A stretch of DNA of 15,970 nucleotides from Candidatus Kaiserbacteria bacterium RIFCSPLOWO2_01_FULL_54_20 (GTDB lineage: Bacteria > Patescibacteriota > Minisyncoccia > Phycocordibacterales > UBA2100). The stretch is from assembly GCA_001783355.1 (NCBI GenBank), contig MFMA01000034.1, positions 1-15,970 of the forward strand. The letters are read 5' to 3'. The notes under the pieces are model-generated. The model did no database searches and was not told the origin of the DNA. It saw only the letters and a program-made list of their open reading frames with translations. A program made the translations under genes and the position numbers. Positions 1 to 4,888 of the stretch are shown piece by piece (position 1 is the first letter of the stretch; each line of letters starts with the position of its first letter).

Positions 1-19
1 TAAAGCGCAAAACAATCCG

Positions 20-91
20 GGCCGTTTCCGAAAGGGCATAGATCCTAAAGAGAGTGATCCATGTCCTTCAGGGAACGGCCTTTTGGTTTTT
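20..91 (+). terminator. Possible terminator of a gene left of the window
   Basis: Bases 20-29 pair with 71-80 (GGCCGTTTCC against GGGAACGGCC, 10 pairs including one G-U), followed by TTTTGGTTTTT at 81-91. The loop is long (about 41 nt), which is unusual for an intrinsic terminator. It would end a plus-strand transcript entering from the left edge, but no coding sequence is visible there. Confidence 0.3.
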
Positions 92-100
92 CCACCAGGT

Positions 101-168
101 GCGTGAGTATTTCCCACCTGCGGGACTCGCTGCGCTCGAACAAGGTCCTCGGCGGAAAATACTCACGC
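101..168. repeat. 12-bp inverted repeat in the gene-free left end
   Basis: GCGTGAGTATTT at 101-112 is perfectly complementary to AAATACTCACGC at 157-168, enclosing a 44-nt GC-rich loop. A second, overlapping pair is CAGGTG (96-101) with CACCTG (115-120). A T6 run follows at 181-186 on the plus strand, 12 nt past the right arm, so this could terminate plus-strand transcription. It might equally be an extragenic repeat element. I see no gene in 1-236. Confidence 0.4.
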
Positions 169-236
169 CCCTCGCTCCCCTTTTTTAGTGCGAGAAGACC
201 CCTCAACGCATATCCCCCGCTCACTTTTGTCTTATT

Positions 237-1706
237 TTAGGAAACATAGTGCTTCTTTCTTAACTCTTGGATCTCCAGCTCCTCTTCTTCTGACCTCCGC
301 TCTTTTCCGGCCTCACCAAGCGCTTTGAGCTGACTTTCTTCCATGCCCGCTAATTCACCGGCTCTTTTTTCTAAATATTCCTCCGTGTTTTTCTTCGGAT
401 CATCCAAAACTTCCTCAAGGAGTGCGTGGAGTATCCAACCGAGGCGTGGGCCCGGGCGCTCCCCCATTTCCATCAAACGTGTGCCGTCAATTTTCAGCAT
501 AGAGACTGAAATCGGATCTCGCAGCGCCTCATCTACCATAGACATGAATTTGCGCAATCGGAACGGTTGCTCTTTTGGCCGGCCGGTGCCGATGCGATCG
601 CACATCCGAAGTGTCAGAAGATCCTTGATGTGTTCCGTACCGACGTTTCGTATCGTTCGTCGTACTGCAGACAGTGTCACGGTATCGGGATCGGAAAAGA
701 ACATGTGCCACCTCACGAGAGCGACCACCACACCAACGGTTTCTTGCGGCATACGCAGGTCCGCAAGGATCTTTTTCGCCATTTTCGCGCCCACAACCTC
801 GTGACCGTGGAACGTCCAATCATTTTTTTCGTCAGACCACTGTCTTGTGGCCGGTTTCCCGATATCGTGAAGAAGCGCGGCGAGCCGCACTTCAAGCGAC
901 CAGTTCTTGTCGGCCGCATGTTGGAGCGAGCGTAGCAGGTGTTCGAAGACGTCGAACGTATGCGCCTGATTTTGAGCACATCCAATTCCCGCTTCAAGCT
1001 CGGGAATGATGTACTTAAGAATACCGAGCTTTTGAGCCACATATAAAGCTTGCATAGGAGCGGGGCTCTGGAGGATTCGCAGGAATTCGTCGCGCACGCG
1101 CTCGCGGGAAATCTTTGCCAGCTGTGCGGCATCTTGCGCGATCGCGGAAGCGGTCTTTGTTTCAATTGCGAAATCAAGCTCGGCCGAGATGCGCACGGCA
1201 CGCAGGGTGCGCAGTGCATCTTCCTTGAAGCGCTCGTTCGGGTCGCCGACCGCGTTCACGAGCCTGCGTTTTATGTCTTCTTGTCCCCCGTGCAGATCTA
1301 TTATCTTCCGACTTGCGGTCTCGTATGCTATCGCATTGATAGTGAAATCCCGACGCTTGAGGTCGTCCTCGAGCGTGTCGCTAAAGCGAACCTCGTCGGG
1401 GCGGCGAGCATCTGAATATTTTCCCTCGATGCGGTACGGTGTGATCTCGACAACCTTTAGTCGCGGGTCGTCAGACGTCGTCACGACGCCGACGGTACCG
1501 TATGTATTCTCATAGAAGGTTTCTTCGAACAGCGCCTGAATTTCTTCCGGCTTTGCATTCGTCGTTATATCCCAGTCTTTCGGCTGACGATCTAAAAGAA
1601 GGTCACGTACACATCCGCCCACGAGATACGCCTCGAAATTCTTCGCGCGAAGCGCATCGCATAGATCCTGCACTTCCTTCGGTATGAGAAGAGTCTTGTT
1701 TTCCAT
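237..1706 (-). CDS. cca: CCA-adding tRNA nucleotidyltransferase with HD domain
   Basis: The product adds or repairs the 3' CCA end of tRNAs using CTP and ATP, in the cytoplasm. The class II nucleotidyltransferase head is clear: LVGGCVRDLLL near residues 28-38, the metal-binding DWD at 44-46, RRDFTINA at about 118-125, and the ERFKEDALRTLRAVR segment near 158-172. A C-terminal HD phosphohydrolase-type domain carries LLHDIG (H280, D281), as in E. coli-type enzymes. The protein is 489 aa from this start. The reading frame is open for seven more codons (to 1727), but I choose the ATG at 1706 because a -10-like TACAAT ends 7 nt before it and the nucleotidyltransferase fold begins soon after. It lies 28 bp downstream of tRNA-Arg in the same orientation, and that tRNA lacks an encoded CCA, so it is a substrate. 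Family assignment is secure; the start is less so. Confidence 0.95.
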   Translation of the reverse strand: MENKTLLIPKEVQDLCDALRAKNFEAYLVGGCVRDLLLDRQPKDWDITTNAKPEEIQALFEETFYENTYGTVGVVTTSDDPRLKVVEITPYRIEGKYSDARRPDEVRFSDTLEDDLKRRDFTINAIAYETASRKIIDLHGGQEDIKRRLVNAVGDPNERFKEDALRTLRAVRISAELDFAIETKTASAIAQDAAQLAKISRERVRDEFLRILQSPAPMQALYVAQKLGILKYIIPELEAGIGCAQNQAHTFDVFEHLLRSLQHAADKNWSLEVRLAALLHDIGKPATRQWSDEKNDWTFHGHEVVGAKMAKKILADLRMPQETVGVVVALVRWHMFFSDPDTVTLSAVRRTIRNVGTEHIKDLLTLRMCDRIGTGRPKEQPFRLRKFMSMVDEALRDPISVSMLKIDGTRLMEMGERPGPRLGWILHALLEEVLDDPKKNTEEYLEKRAGELAGMEESQLKALGEAGKERRSEEEELEIQELRKKHYVS

Positions 1707-1713
1707 GTTCTTT

Positions 1714-1719
1714 ATTGTA
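1714..1719 (-). promoter_or_regulatory. Candidate -10 of cca (leaderless geometry)
   Basis: TACAAT reads on the minus strand and ends 7 nt before the cca ATG at 1706. No -35 hexamer is recognisable 16-18 bp upstream, where the tRNA-Arg 3' end lies, so cca may also be read from the tRNA promoter. Confidence 0.35.
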
Positions 1720-1734
1720 CCTCGCATGTTAATG

Positions 1735-1806
1735 CGCTCCCGCCAGGATTCGAACCTGGAATAGCAGTTCCGAAGACTGCCGTGATATCCGTTTCACCAC
1801 GGGAGC
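1735..1806 (-). tRNA. tRNA-Arg (anticodon UCG)
   Basis: The minus strand folds into a complete cloverleaf. The acceptor is GCTCCCG/CGGGAGC; the anticodon stem GCAGT/ACTGC encloses the loop CTTCGGA, giving anticodon TCG, which reads CGA and other CGN codons; the T-arm is CCAGG-TTCGAAT-CCTGG. The discriminator base is G. No CCA follows (the next bases are CAT), so the end must be added by the enzyme encoded just downstream. Confidence 0.95.
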
Positions 1807-1835
1807 ATAGTTGCCAGTCTACATCAGTTTATTTT

Positions 1836-1850
1836 GTGCGGATACGGGGA
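1836..1850 (-). repeat. Partial copy of the tRNA-Gly(GCC) 3' end (copy A)
   Basis: GTGCGGATACGGGGA on the plus strand is identical to the 3' acceptor and T-stem segment of the intact tRNA-Gly at 2168-2182. The identity stops at 15 bp. It lies 161 bp from copy B and is in the same orientation as the intact gene. Confidence 0.7.
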
Positions 1851-1897
1851 CTAGGCCAAGCACTCGAAACGCTGCCGTCGCCCCGCATTTTTCTGTG

Positions 1898-1999
1898 CGC
1901 CGTGTATTGCACGGCGTCACACGCCCCCGTGGAGGAAGGACCGCCGAAGGCGGTGTTGGGAAACCGAGAGGTTTCCCAGATGGGGGTCGGGGGCGTGTG
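1898..1999. other. GC-rich multi-hairpin block, possible structured RNA or repeat element
   Basis: Four perfect stems are packed into about 100 bp. CGCCGTG/CACGGCG (1898-1904, 1910-1916) comes first. An 11-bp outer stem then joins CACACGCCCCC (1918-1928) to GGGGGCGTGTG (1989-1999). Inside it are ACCGCC/GGCGGT (1940-1945, 1949-1954; loop GAA) and GGGAAACC/GGTTTCCC (1958-1965, 1970-1977; loop GAGA, a GNRA-type tetraloop). The right outer arm runs into tRNA-Gly 3' copy B. I recognise no known RNA family. It could be a structured non-coding RNA or a mobile repeat, and long reading frames across it look spurious. Confidence 0.4.
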
Positions 2000-2014
2000 C
2001 GGATACGGGGAATC
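1997..2014 (-). repeat. Partial copy of the tRNA-Gly(GCC) 3' end (copy B)
   Basis: GTGCGGATACGGGGAATC matches the intact tRNA-Gly 3' region (2168-2185) over 18 bp, then diverges. It lies 171 bp from the intact copy, in the same orientation, and its first three bases are shared with the outer stem of the neighbouring hairpin block. Confidence 0.7.
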
Positions 2015-2097
2015 TCCCGCGCCTCTCGGCTCGCCGTCGCTCGCCTCGGGCTGGGCACCGCCTCGCTGCCTCGCGAGCTCGCTCGGCACCGCTCCGG

Positions 2098-2145
2098 CGT
2101 TCGATTCCCCGACGCAAAGCGCGAAGGCGCTTTGCTTATCCGCAC
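2098..2145 (+). repeat. Inverted tRNA-Gly 3' fragment split by a 25-bp hairpin
   Basis: On the plus strand GTTCGATTCCCCG (ending 2111) and TATCCGCAC (2137-2145) are the T-arm and acceptor halves of tRNA-Gly(GCC), in the opposite orientation to the real gene. Between them sit 25 bases (2112-2136) holding a perfect 9-bp hairpin, GCAAAGCGC/GCGCTTTGC (2114-2122, 2127-2135), with a GAAG loop. It looks like a tRNA fragment interrupted by a tiny palindromic insertion. Confidence 0.5.
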
Positions 2146-2168
2146 TATCGTGCACTTCGCTTACTCAG

Positions 2169-2239
2169 TGCGGATACGGGGAATCGAACCCCGATCTCGT
2201 CCTTGGCAAGGACGCGTTCTACCACTAAACCATATCCGC
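2169..2239 (-). tRNA. tRNA-Gly (anticodon GCC)
   Basis: A complete cloverleaf on the minus strand: acceptor GCGGATA/TATCCGC, anticodon stem CGTCC/GGACG with loop TTGCCAA (anticodon GCC, reading GGC and GGU), T-arm CGGGG-TTCGATT-CCCCG and discriminator A. CCA is not encoded. Partial copies of its 3' end lie downstream (1836, 1997), and two extra copies of its 5' end lie upstream within the 83-bp repeats. Confidence 0.95.
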
Positions 2240-2406
2240 AATTAATGTCACTTCCCAGAATACTAACCTACCAGCTACAAAACGGAATTGGCAACAGTAT
2301 CATCCACCGAAACCATATCCGCAATTAATGTCACTTCCCAGAATACTAACCTACCAGCTACAAAACGGAATTGGCAACAGTATCATCCACCGAAACCATA
2401 TCCGCA
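2227..2406 (-). repeat. 83-bp tandem repeat seeded from the tRNA-Gly 5' end
   Basis: Two identical 83-bp units (2227-2309, 2310-2392) are followed by 14 bp of a third (2393-2406). Each unit begins with AAACCATATCCGCA, the complement of the first 14 nt of tRNA-Gly plus its flanking base. Similarity extends a little further (CCAC before it), so about 19 nt of tRNA are represented. On the minus strand each unit also holds a weak promoter-like TTGCCA-18-TAGGTT, so the duplication may have doubled the tRNA promoter. No gene is visible in 2240-2484 beyond these repeats and a 7-bp hairpin (2456-2473) near the end of the next gene. Confidence 0.9.
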
Positions 2407-2484
2407 TCGGCCGCCCGCTTTCGAGGGATTCCTGATTATACAGTTCCGTTGCTCGGTAGCAATTTGTTGCTACTCGGCCAGGAG

Positions 2485-3456
2485 CTAGCTCTTTGCGCTC
2501 GGCAGATTTATCACACCCTGGACGCTCTTGGGCTTCTCCCAGAACGCTACCGAAAGCCCTGCGAGCGCTATTATGGTCGCTATTGCAGGTGCCCAGGCAT
2601 TTATCCTGCAGCTTTCCGCGAAGTACCATAGCCCGAACAAGAGCAGGAAAGGCACTACGATCGCCGCCGCTATGGACTCCTGAGACTGCATGAACGCCGG
2701 CATCTTTGGCTTGCCGAACACCACCGCTGCGACACCTGCGGCGTAGAGAACGAGGAGGATTACCCACAAGGTCGGTGCATTTTTTGGAGAACAGATGTCC
2801 TTTAGAGCAGTCACGACATTCTGCGTGACTGCAAGTGCCGCCGTTGACGTCCCAGTCTTCGTCTTGTCCTTATCGCCCACTGAAGAGGGTTTCGTTTGTG
2901 ACCCTGCGGTTGTAGTTGCGGGCGTGCTCGGTTTTGGTGCCGGAGCAGAACTGGCTCCGGAAGAAGGTGCGGGGGCCGGGACCGGCGTAGGCGTGGCCGC
3001 GCCACTTCCAAGCAACGTGGTCACTACCACCGAGACGCAAACCGGCTGACCAGGCCCCTTCGCTGAAAGCAAAGTGACCGTAATCGGCAAAGACCCGCGG
3101 ATCGGGGTCGTTGCCACGTCTACATGGATACGCAGGGCCCCGGTAGCGTCTACCTGCCGCCTCATTTGGTTGAGGGGGATGTTTGTGTTCCCTACCGTAC
3201 CGATAACAGCTACGTAAGAACTGTCCTGCAAGGTGAACTCAAAGGCATGTAGGGCGTTGTCATATACATATGGAGTAAAACCGGATGCTGCGAGCGGCGC
3301 GCACGTATTGCTGCCAGGCGGGAGTAATTGTGCTGTTTGGACGGAGACCTCGGCGGCAGATACATGCGATGGAAAGACTACGCTAGTGGCGACGATCCCG
3401 ACGCCGGTAATGATAATTGCTAGTATTAATCGGACAGCAATCGTGACTTTATTCAT
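2485..3456 (-). CDS. Secreted or membrane protein, unknown function
   Basis: I do not recognise a family. The 323-aa product starts with a basic N-terminus and a hydrophobic stretch (about residues 4-29), then a signal-peptidase-like HVSAA (31-35), so it should be exported. Residues 36-150 look like a beta-rich extracellular domain with two cysteines (C52, C140). Residues 151-205 form a low-complexity Pro/Ala/Ser/Thr linker. Three hydrophobic segments follow near 229-248, 261-281 and 287-306, so the C-terminal part is membrane embedded. The plan resembles cell-surface proteins common in Patescibacteria, but that is only a resemblance. It diverges from yraN across the 486-bp origin-like region. 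No Shine-Dalgarno is visible; weak -10-like sequences lie 12-15 nt before the ATG, a longer leader than most genes here. A 7-bp hairpin without a T-run lies just past the stop. Confidence 0.75.
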   Translation of the reverse strand: MNKVTIAVRLILAIIITGVGIVATSVVFPSHVSAAEVSVQTAQLLPPGSNTCAPLAASGFTPYVYDNALHAFEFTLQDSSYVAVIGTVGNTNIPLNQMRRQVDATGALRIHVDVATTPIRGSLPITVTLLSAKGPGQPVCVSVVVTTLLGSGAATPTPVPAPAPSSGASSAPAPKPSTPATTTAGSQTKPSSVGDKDKTKTGTSTAALAVTQNVVTALKDICSPKNAPTLWVILLVLYAAGVAAVVFGKPKMPAFMQSQESIAAAIVVPFLLLFGLWYFAESCRINAWAPAIATIIALAGLSVAFWEKPKSVQGVINLPSAKS

Positions 3457-3617
3457 AGTTCGGTCACGCTAGTATGGGAGGCATATTTTCGTCAAGCGGA
3501 AAATGTGTTGCAGTATTGACAGACAGCGGCAATCGTTTTATAAAGGACAAATCACAAGGACACCCGCAGCTACTCATTTGGCTTTCTGTCGCGCTAATTC
3601 AGACTATTTTGGGCACA

Positions 3618-3646
3618 TGTGGACAACTCTGTGGACATGTGGATAA
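3618..3646 (+). other. Cluster of three DnaA-box-like nonamers
   Basis: TGTGGACAA (3618-3626), TGTGGACAT (3630-3638) and TGTGGATAA (3638-3646) are tightly spaced in one orientation. The last is the exact complement of the classic DnaA box TTATCCACA; the first has one mismatch and the second two. They lie in a 486-bp stretch without a convincing gene, 170 bp from a parS-like site. No dnaA gene is in the window and no strong AT-rich unwinding element is obvious. This is a candidate origin component, not a proven one. Confidence 0.45.
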
Positions 3647-3669
3647 AGGACAAAGTATAGATGTCCTTT
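3645..3669. repeat. AAAGGACA palindrome 1
   Basis: AAAGGACA (3645-3652) and TGTCCTTT (3662-3669) form a perfect 8-bp inverted repeat with a 9-nt spacer, partly overlapping the best DnaA-box-like site. A further single octamer is at 3542-3549. The same pair recurs at 4343-4373. Confidence 0.6.
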
Positions 3670-3808
3670 CTATGCGAATACTTGAGGTTATAAGCCACGG
3701 ATTCATCTTCGACATAGGACAATGGGCTCATCTAACGCAGGTGGCCGGAAAAGTGAGTTCCTGGAGTAGCTTAGTACCATTTTATGTGCCTAAGAAACGT
3801 CGAAGCAC

Positions 3809-3824
3809 CTTTTCACGTGAACCG
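3809..3824. other. parS-like site 1
   Basis: The 16-mer is centred on CACGTG and matches the widely conserved chromosomal parS consensus (TGTTTCACGTGAAACA, bound by ParB) at 12 of 16 positions. It lies in the non-coding region upstream of yraN. It is the weakest of the three. Confidence 0.5.
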
Positions 3825-3930
3825 TACTAGTGATTTGAGCTTAGGCCACTGTTTATTCAGGAGTTGATAATTTGGCAGACAGCTGGCACTTCTTCAATGT
3901 GTTGCATCGATGCTCCACTGTTTTTTTGTG

Positions 3931-3936
3931 TATGAT
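3931..3936 (+). promoter_or_regulatory. Candidate -10 of yraN (leaderless geometry)
   Basis: TATGAT ends 6 nt before the ATG at 3943. The -35 region is poor. No Shine-Dalgarno precedes the ATG. This supports starting the gene at 3943 rather than at the upstream in-frame ATG at 3910. Confidence 0.45.
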
Positions 3937-3942
3937 ACTGAG

Positions 3943-4344
3943 ATGATCCCTGATGAGATTAGGAAGAGCGTCGGTAGACAGGGGGAGGATATTGCCTGTA
4001 AATTTCTTGTGAGGAAGGGCTATAAAATCCTGGAGAGAAATTATCGCAGAAAATGGGGGGAGATCGATATTATCGCAGAGAAGGCTGGCACAGTTCGGTT
4101 TGTTGAGGTTAAGGCAGTTTCACGTGAAAGTCTGCCGAATGGTTCACGTGAAATGGATTACCGGCCGGAGGAGTTGGTGCATAGGAGCAAACTACGCAAA
4201 GTGGCAAGAACAGCCGCGCTGTACATGGAGGAGCAGAGGGACAGTAGAGAATTCCAGATCGATGTTGTGGGTGTAATTATGAGCGAGGCAACTCGAACCG
4301 CCCAATGCCGCTTATTTGAGCAAGCCCTCGAGGACAATCTATAA
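3943..4344 (+). CDS. yraN: YraN/UPF0102-family putative endonuclease-like protein
   Basis: This 133-aa protein belongs to the YraN (UPF0102) family, which has a restriction-endonuclease-like fold and no firmly established role. The family core is visible: GRQGEDIACKFL (residues 11-22), the acidic GEIDIIA (39-45) and FVEVK (53-57), which together would form a metal-binding nuclease-type site. The length is usual for the family. Residues 59-75 contain two Ser-Arg-Glu units; these codons are exactly the two parS-like sites, so the DNA signal and the peptide share the sequence. The frame is open from 3910, but the first residues there look unrelated to the family, and a -10 hexamer lies 6 nt before 3943. 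The gene diverges from the surface-protein gene on its left. Its stop codon is the start of an AAAGGACA palindrome. Confidence 0.9.
   Translation: MIPDEIRKSVGRQGEDIACKFLVRKGYKILERNYRRKWGEIDIIAEKAGTVRFVEVKAVSRESLPNGSREMDYRPEELVHRSKLRKVARTAALYMEEQRDSREFQIDVVGVIMSEATRTAQCRLFEQALEDNL
4116..4131. other. parS-like site 2, inside yraN
   Basis: The 16-mer contains the full 12-bp palindrome TTTCACGTGAAA and matches the parS consensus at 13 of 16 positions. It encodes part of Val-Ser-Arg-Glu-Ser in yraN. Confidence 0.65.
4140..4155. other. parS-like site 3, inside yraN
   Basis: TGGTTCACGTGAAATG matches parS at 13 of 16 positions and is centred 24 bp from site 2. It encodes Gly-Ser-Arg-Glu-Met in yraN, in the same frame relation to the palindrome as site 2. 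Confidence 0.6.
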
Positions 4345-4375
4345 AGGACAGAGCTGGAGTATTGATGTCCTTTAT
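4341..4375. repeat. AAAGGACA palindrome 2 after yraN
   Basis: ATAAAGGACA (4341-4350) and TGTCCTTTAT (4366-4375) form a perfect 10-bp inverted repeat with a 15-nt loop, beginning at the yraN stop codon. It could help end the yraN transcript, but there is no T-run. The match to the octamer pair at 3645-3669 suggests a protein-binding site instead. Confidence 0.55.
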
Positions 4376-4390
4376 ATCCCCACTAGATAG

Positions 4391-4417
4391 ATTTGGGATA
4401 CTAAAGGATATCCCAAA
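4391..4417. promoter_or_regulatory. Possible operator hairpin upstream of the HNH gene
   Basis: TTTGGGATA (4392-4400) and TATCCCAAA (4409-4417) are a perfect 9-bp inverted repeat with an 8-nt spacer. It covers the place where the -35 of the HNH gene should be, 6 bp before its -10, so it is placed like an operator. A terminator for yraN is the alternative. Confidence 0.35.
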
Positions 4418-4423
4418 ATCTGC

Positions 4424-4429
4424 TATTAT
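4424..4429 (+). promoter_or_regulatory. Candidate -10 of the HNH gene (leaderless geometry)
   Basis: TATTAT ends 7 nt before the GTG at 4437. No Shine-Dalgarno is present. The matching -35 position is occupied by the 4391-4417 palindrome. Confidence 0.4.
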
Positions 4430-4436
4430 CTAACGT

Positions 4437-4823
4437 GTGGGTACTTCCGAAAGACAATGTGCGTATTGTGGCAAGCTGTGTGCGGAGTCAGCATTTGGTG
4501 TAGCGTTGACTACGTCGGCCAAGGTCTACCGGAGACGTAAGTGCCGCGATTGTTACCGGAATACCAAACAGGCCCTAATCGCGCGTCATTATGAATGGCT
4601 CTCTGGTTACAAGCGGGAGAGAGGATGCTACAGATGTGGATTAAAGGACCCAAGGGTTCTTGATTTCCATCATCGGAGTAAAAAGGATAAACTGTTCGGT
4701 ATAGGAGGTCTTAGGCGAGAGGTTGGTTTTCAGAGGCTCAGTGAGGAGATTAAGAAATGCGAGGTCGTTTGCGCGAATTGCCACAGGATTGTGCATGATG
4801 AGATTAGAAAAAACGGGGCGTAG
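4437..4823 (+). CDS. Small HNH endonuclease-like protein
   Basis: The 128-aa product looks like a compact HNH (His-Asn-His) nuclease. The N-terminal half has a zinc-ribbon-like pair, CAYC (C8, C11) and CRDC (C36, C39). The C-terminal half has CYRC (C64, C67), DFHH (H78, H79) and the closing CEVVCANCH (C108, C112, C115, H116), with H120. This is the layout of the beta-beta-alpha metal nuclease core stabilised by zinc cysteines. Such small HNH proteins occur as free-standing, homing-type or phage-derived nucleases; the true target is unknown. The start is a GTG, chosen because the -10 TATTAT lies 7 nt before it and the CxxC motif follows at once. The last three codons run into the acceptor stem of tRNA-Pro, so the gene abuts and overlaps a tRNA, a common landing place for mobile genes. 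Confidence 0.8.
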   Translation: MGTSERQCAYCGKLCAESAFGVALTTSAKVYRRRKCRDCYRNTKQALIARHYEWLSGYKRERGCYRCGLKDPRVLDFHHRSKKDKLFGIGGLRREVGFQRLSEEIKKCEVVCANCHRIVHDEIRKNGA

Positions 4824-4884
4824 TATACCGGTAGTACACTTGCTTTGGGAGCAAGAAGACCGAGTCCGATTCTCGGCGCCCCGA
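4814..4884 (+). tRNA. tRNA-Pro (anticodon UGG)
   Basis: The cloverleaf is complete: acceptor CGGGGCG/CGCCCCG with the C1-G72 pair typical of bacterial tRNA-Pro, D-stem GTAT/GTAC, anticodon stem CTTGC/GCAAG with loop TTTGGGA (anticodon TGG) and T-stem CCGAG/CTCGG. The T-loop is TCCGATT, so position 55 is C instead of the near-universal U (pseudouridine). The discriminator is A and CCA is not encoded. The first 10 nt overlap the end of the HNH gene. Confidence 0.95.
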
Positions 4885-4888
4885 CAAG

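Noticed and set aside
1782..2245. Several 100-150-codon frames between the tRNAs
   Set aside because: GC-rich sequence opens frames on both strands; they overlap tRNA-Gly, its fragments and the hairpin block.
2227..2406. CRISPR array
   Set aside because: The 83-bp units are contiguous tandem copies with no variable spacers, and no cas gene is present.
3474..3830. 118-codon open frame on the plus strand in the origin-like region
   Set aside because: No recognisable family, no start signals, and it runs through the DnaA-box-like cluster, the octamer palindrome and a parS-like site.
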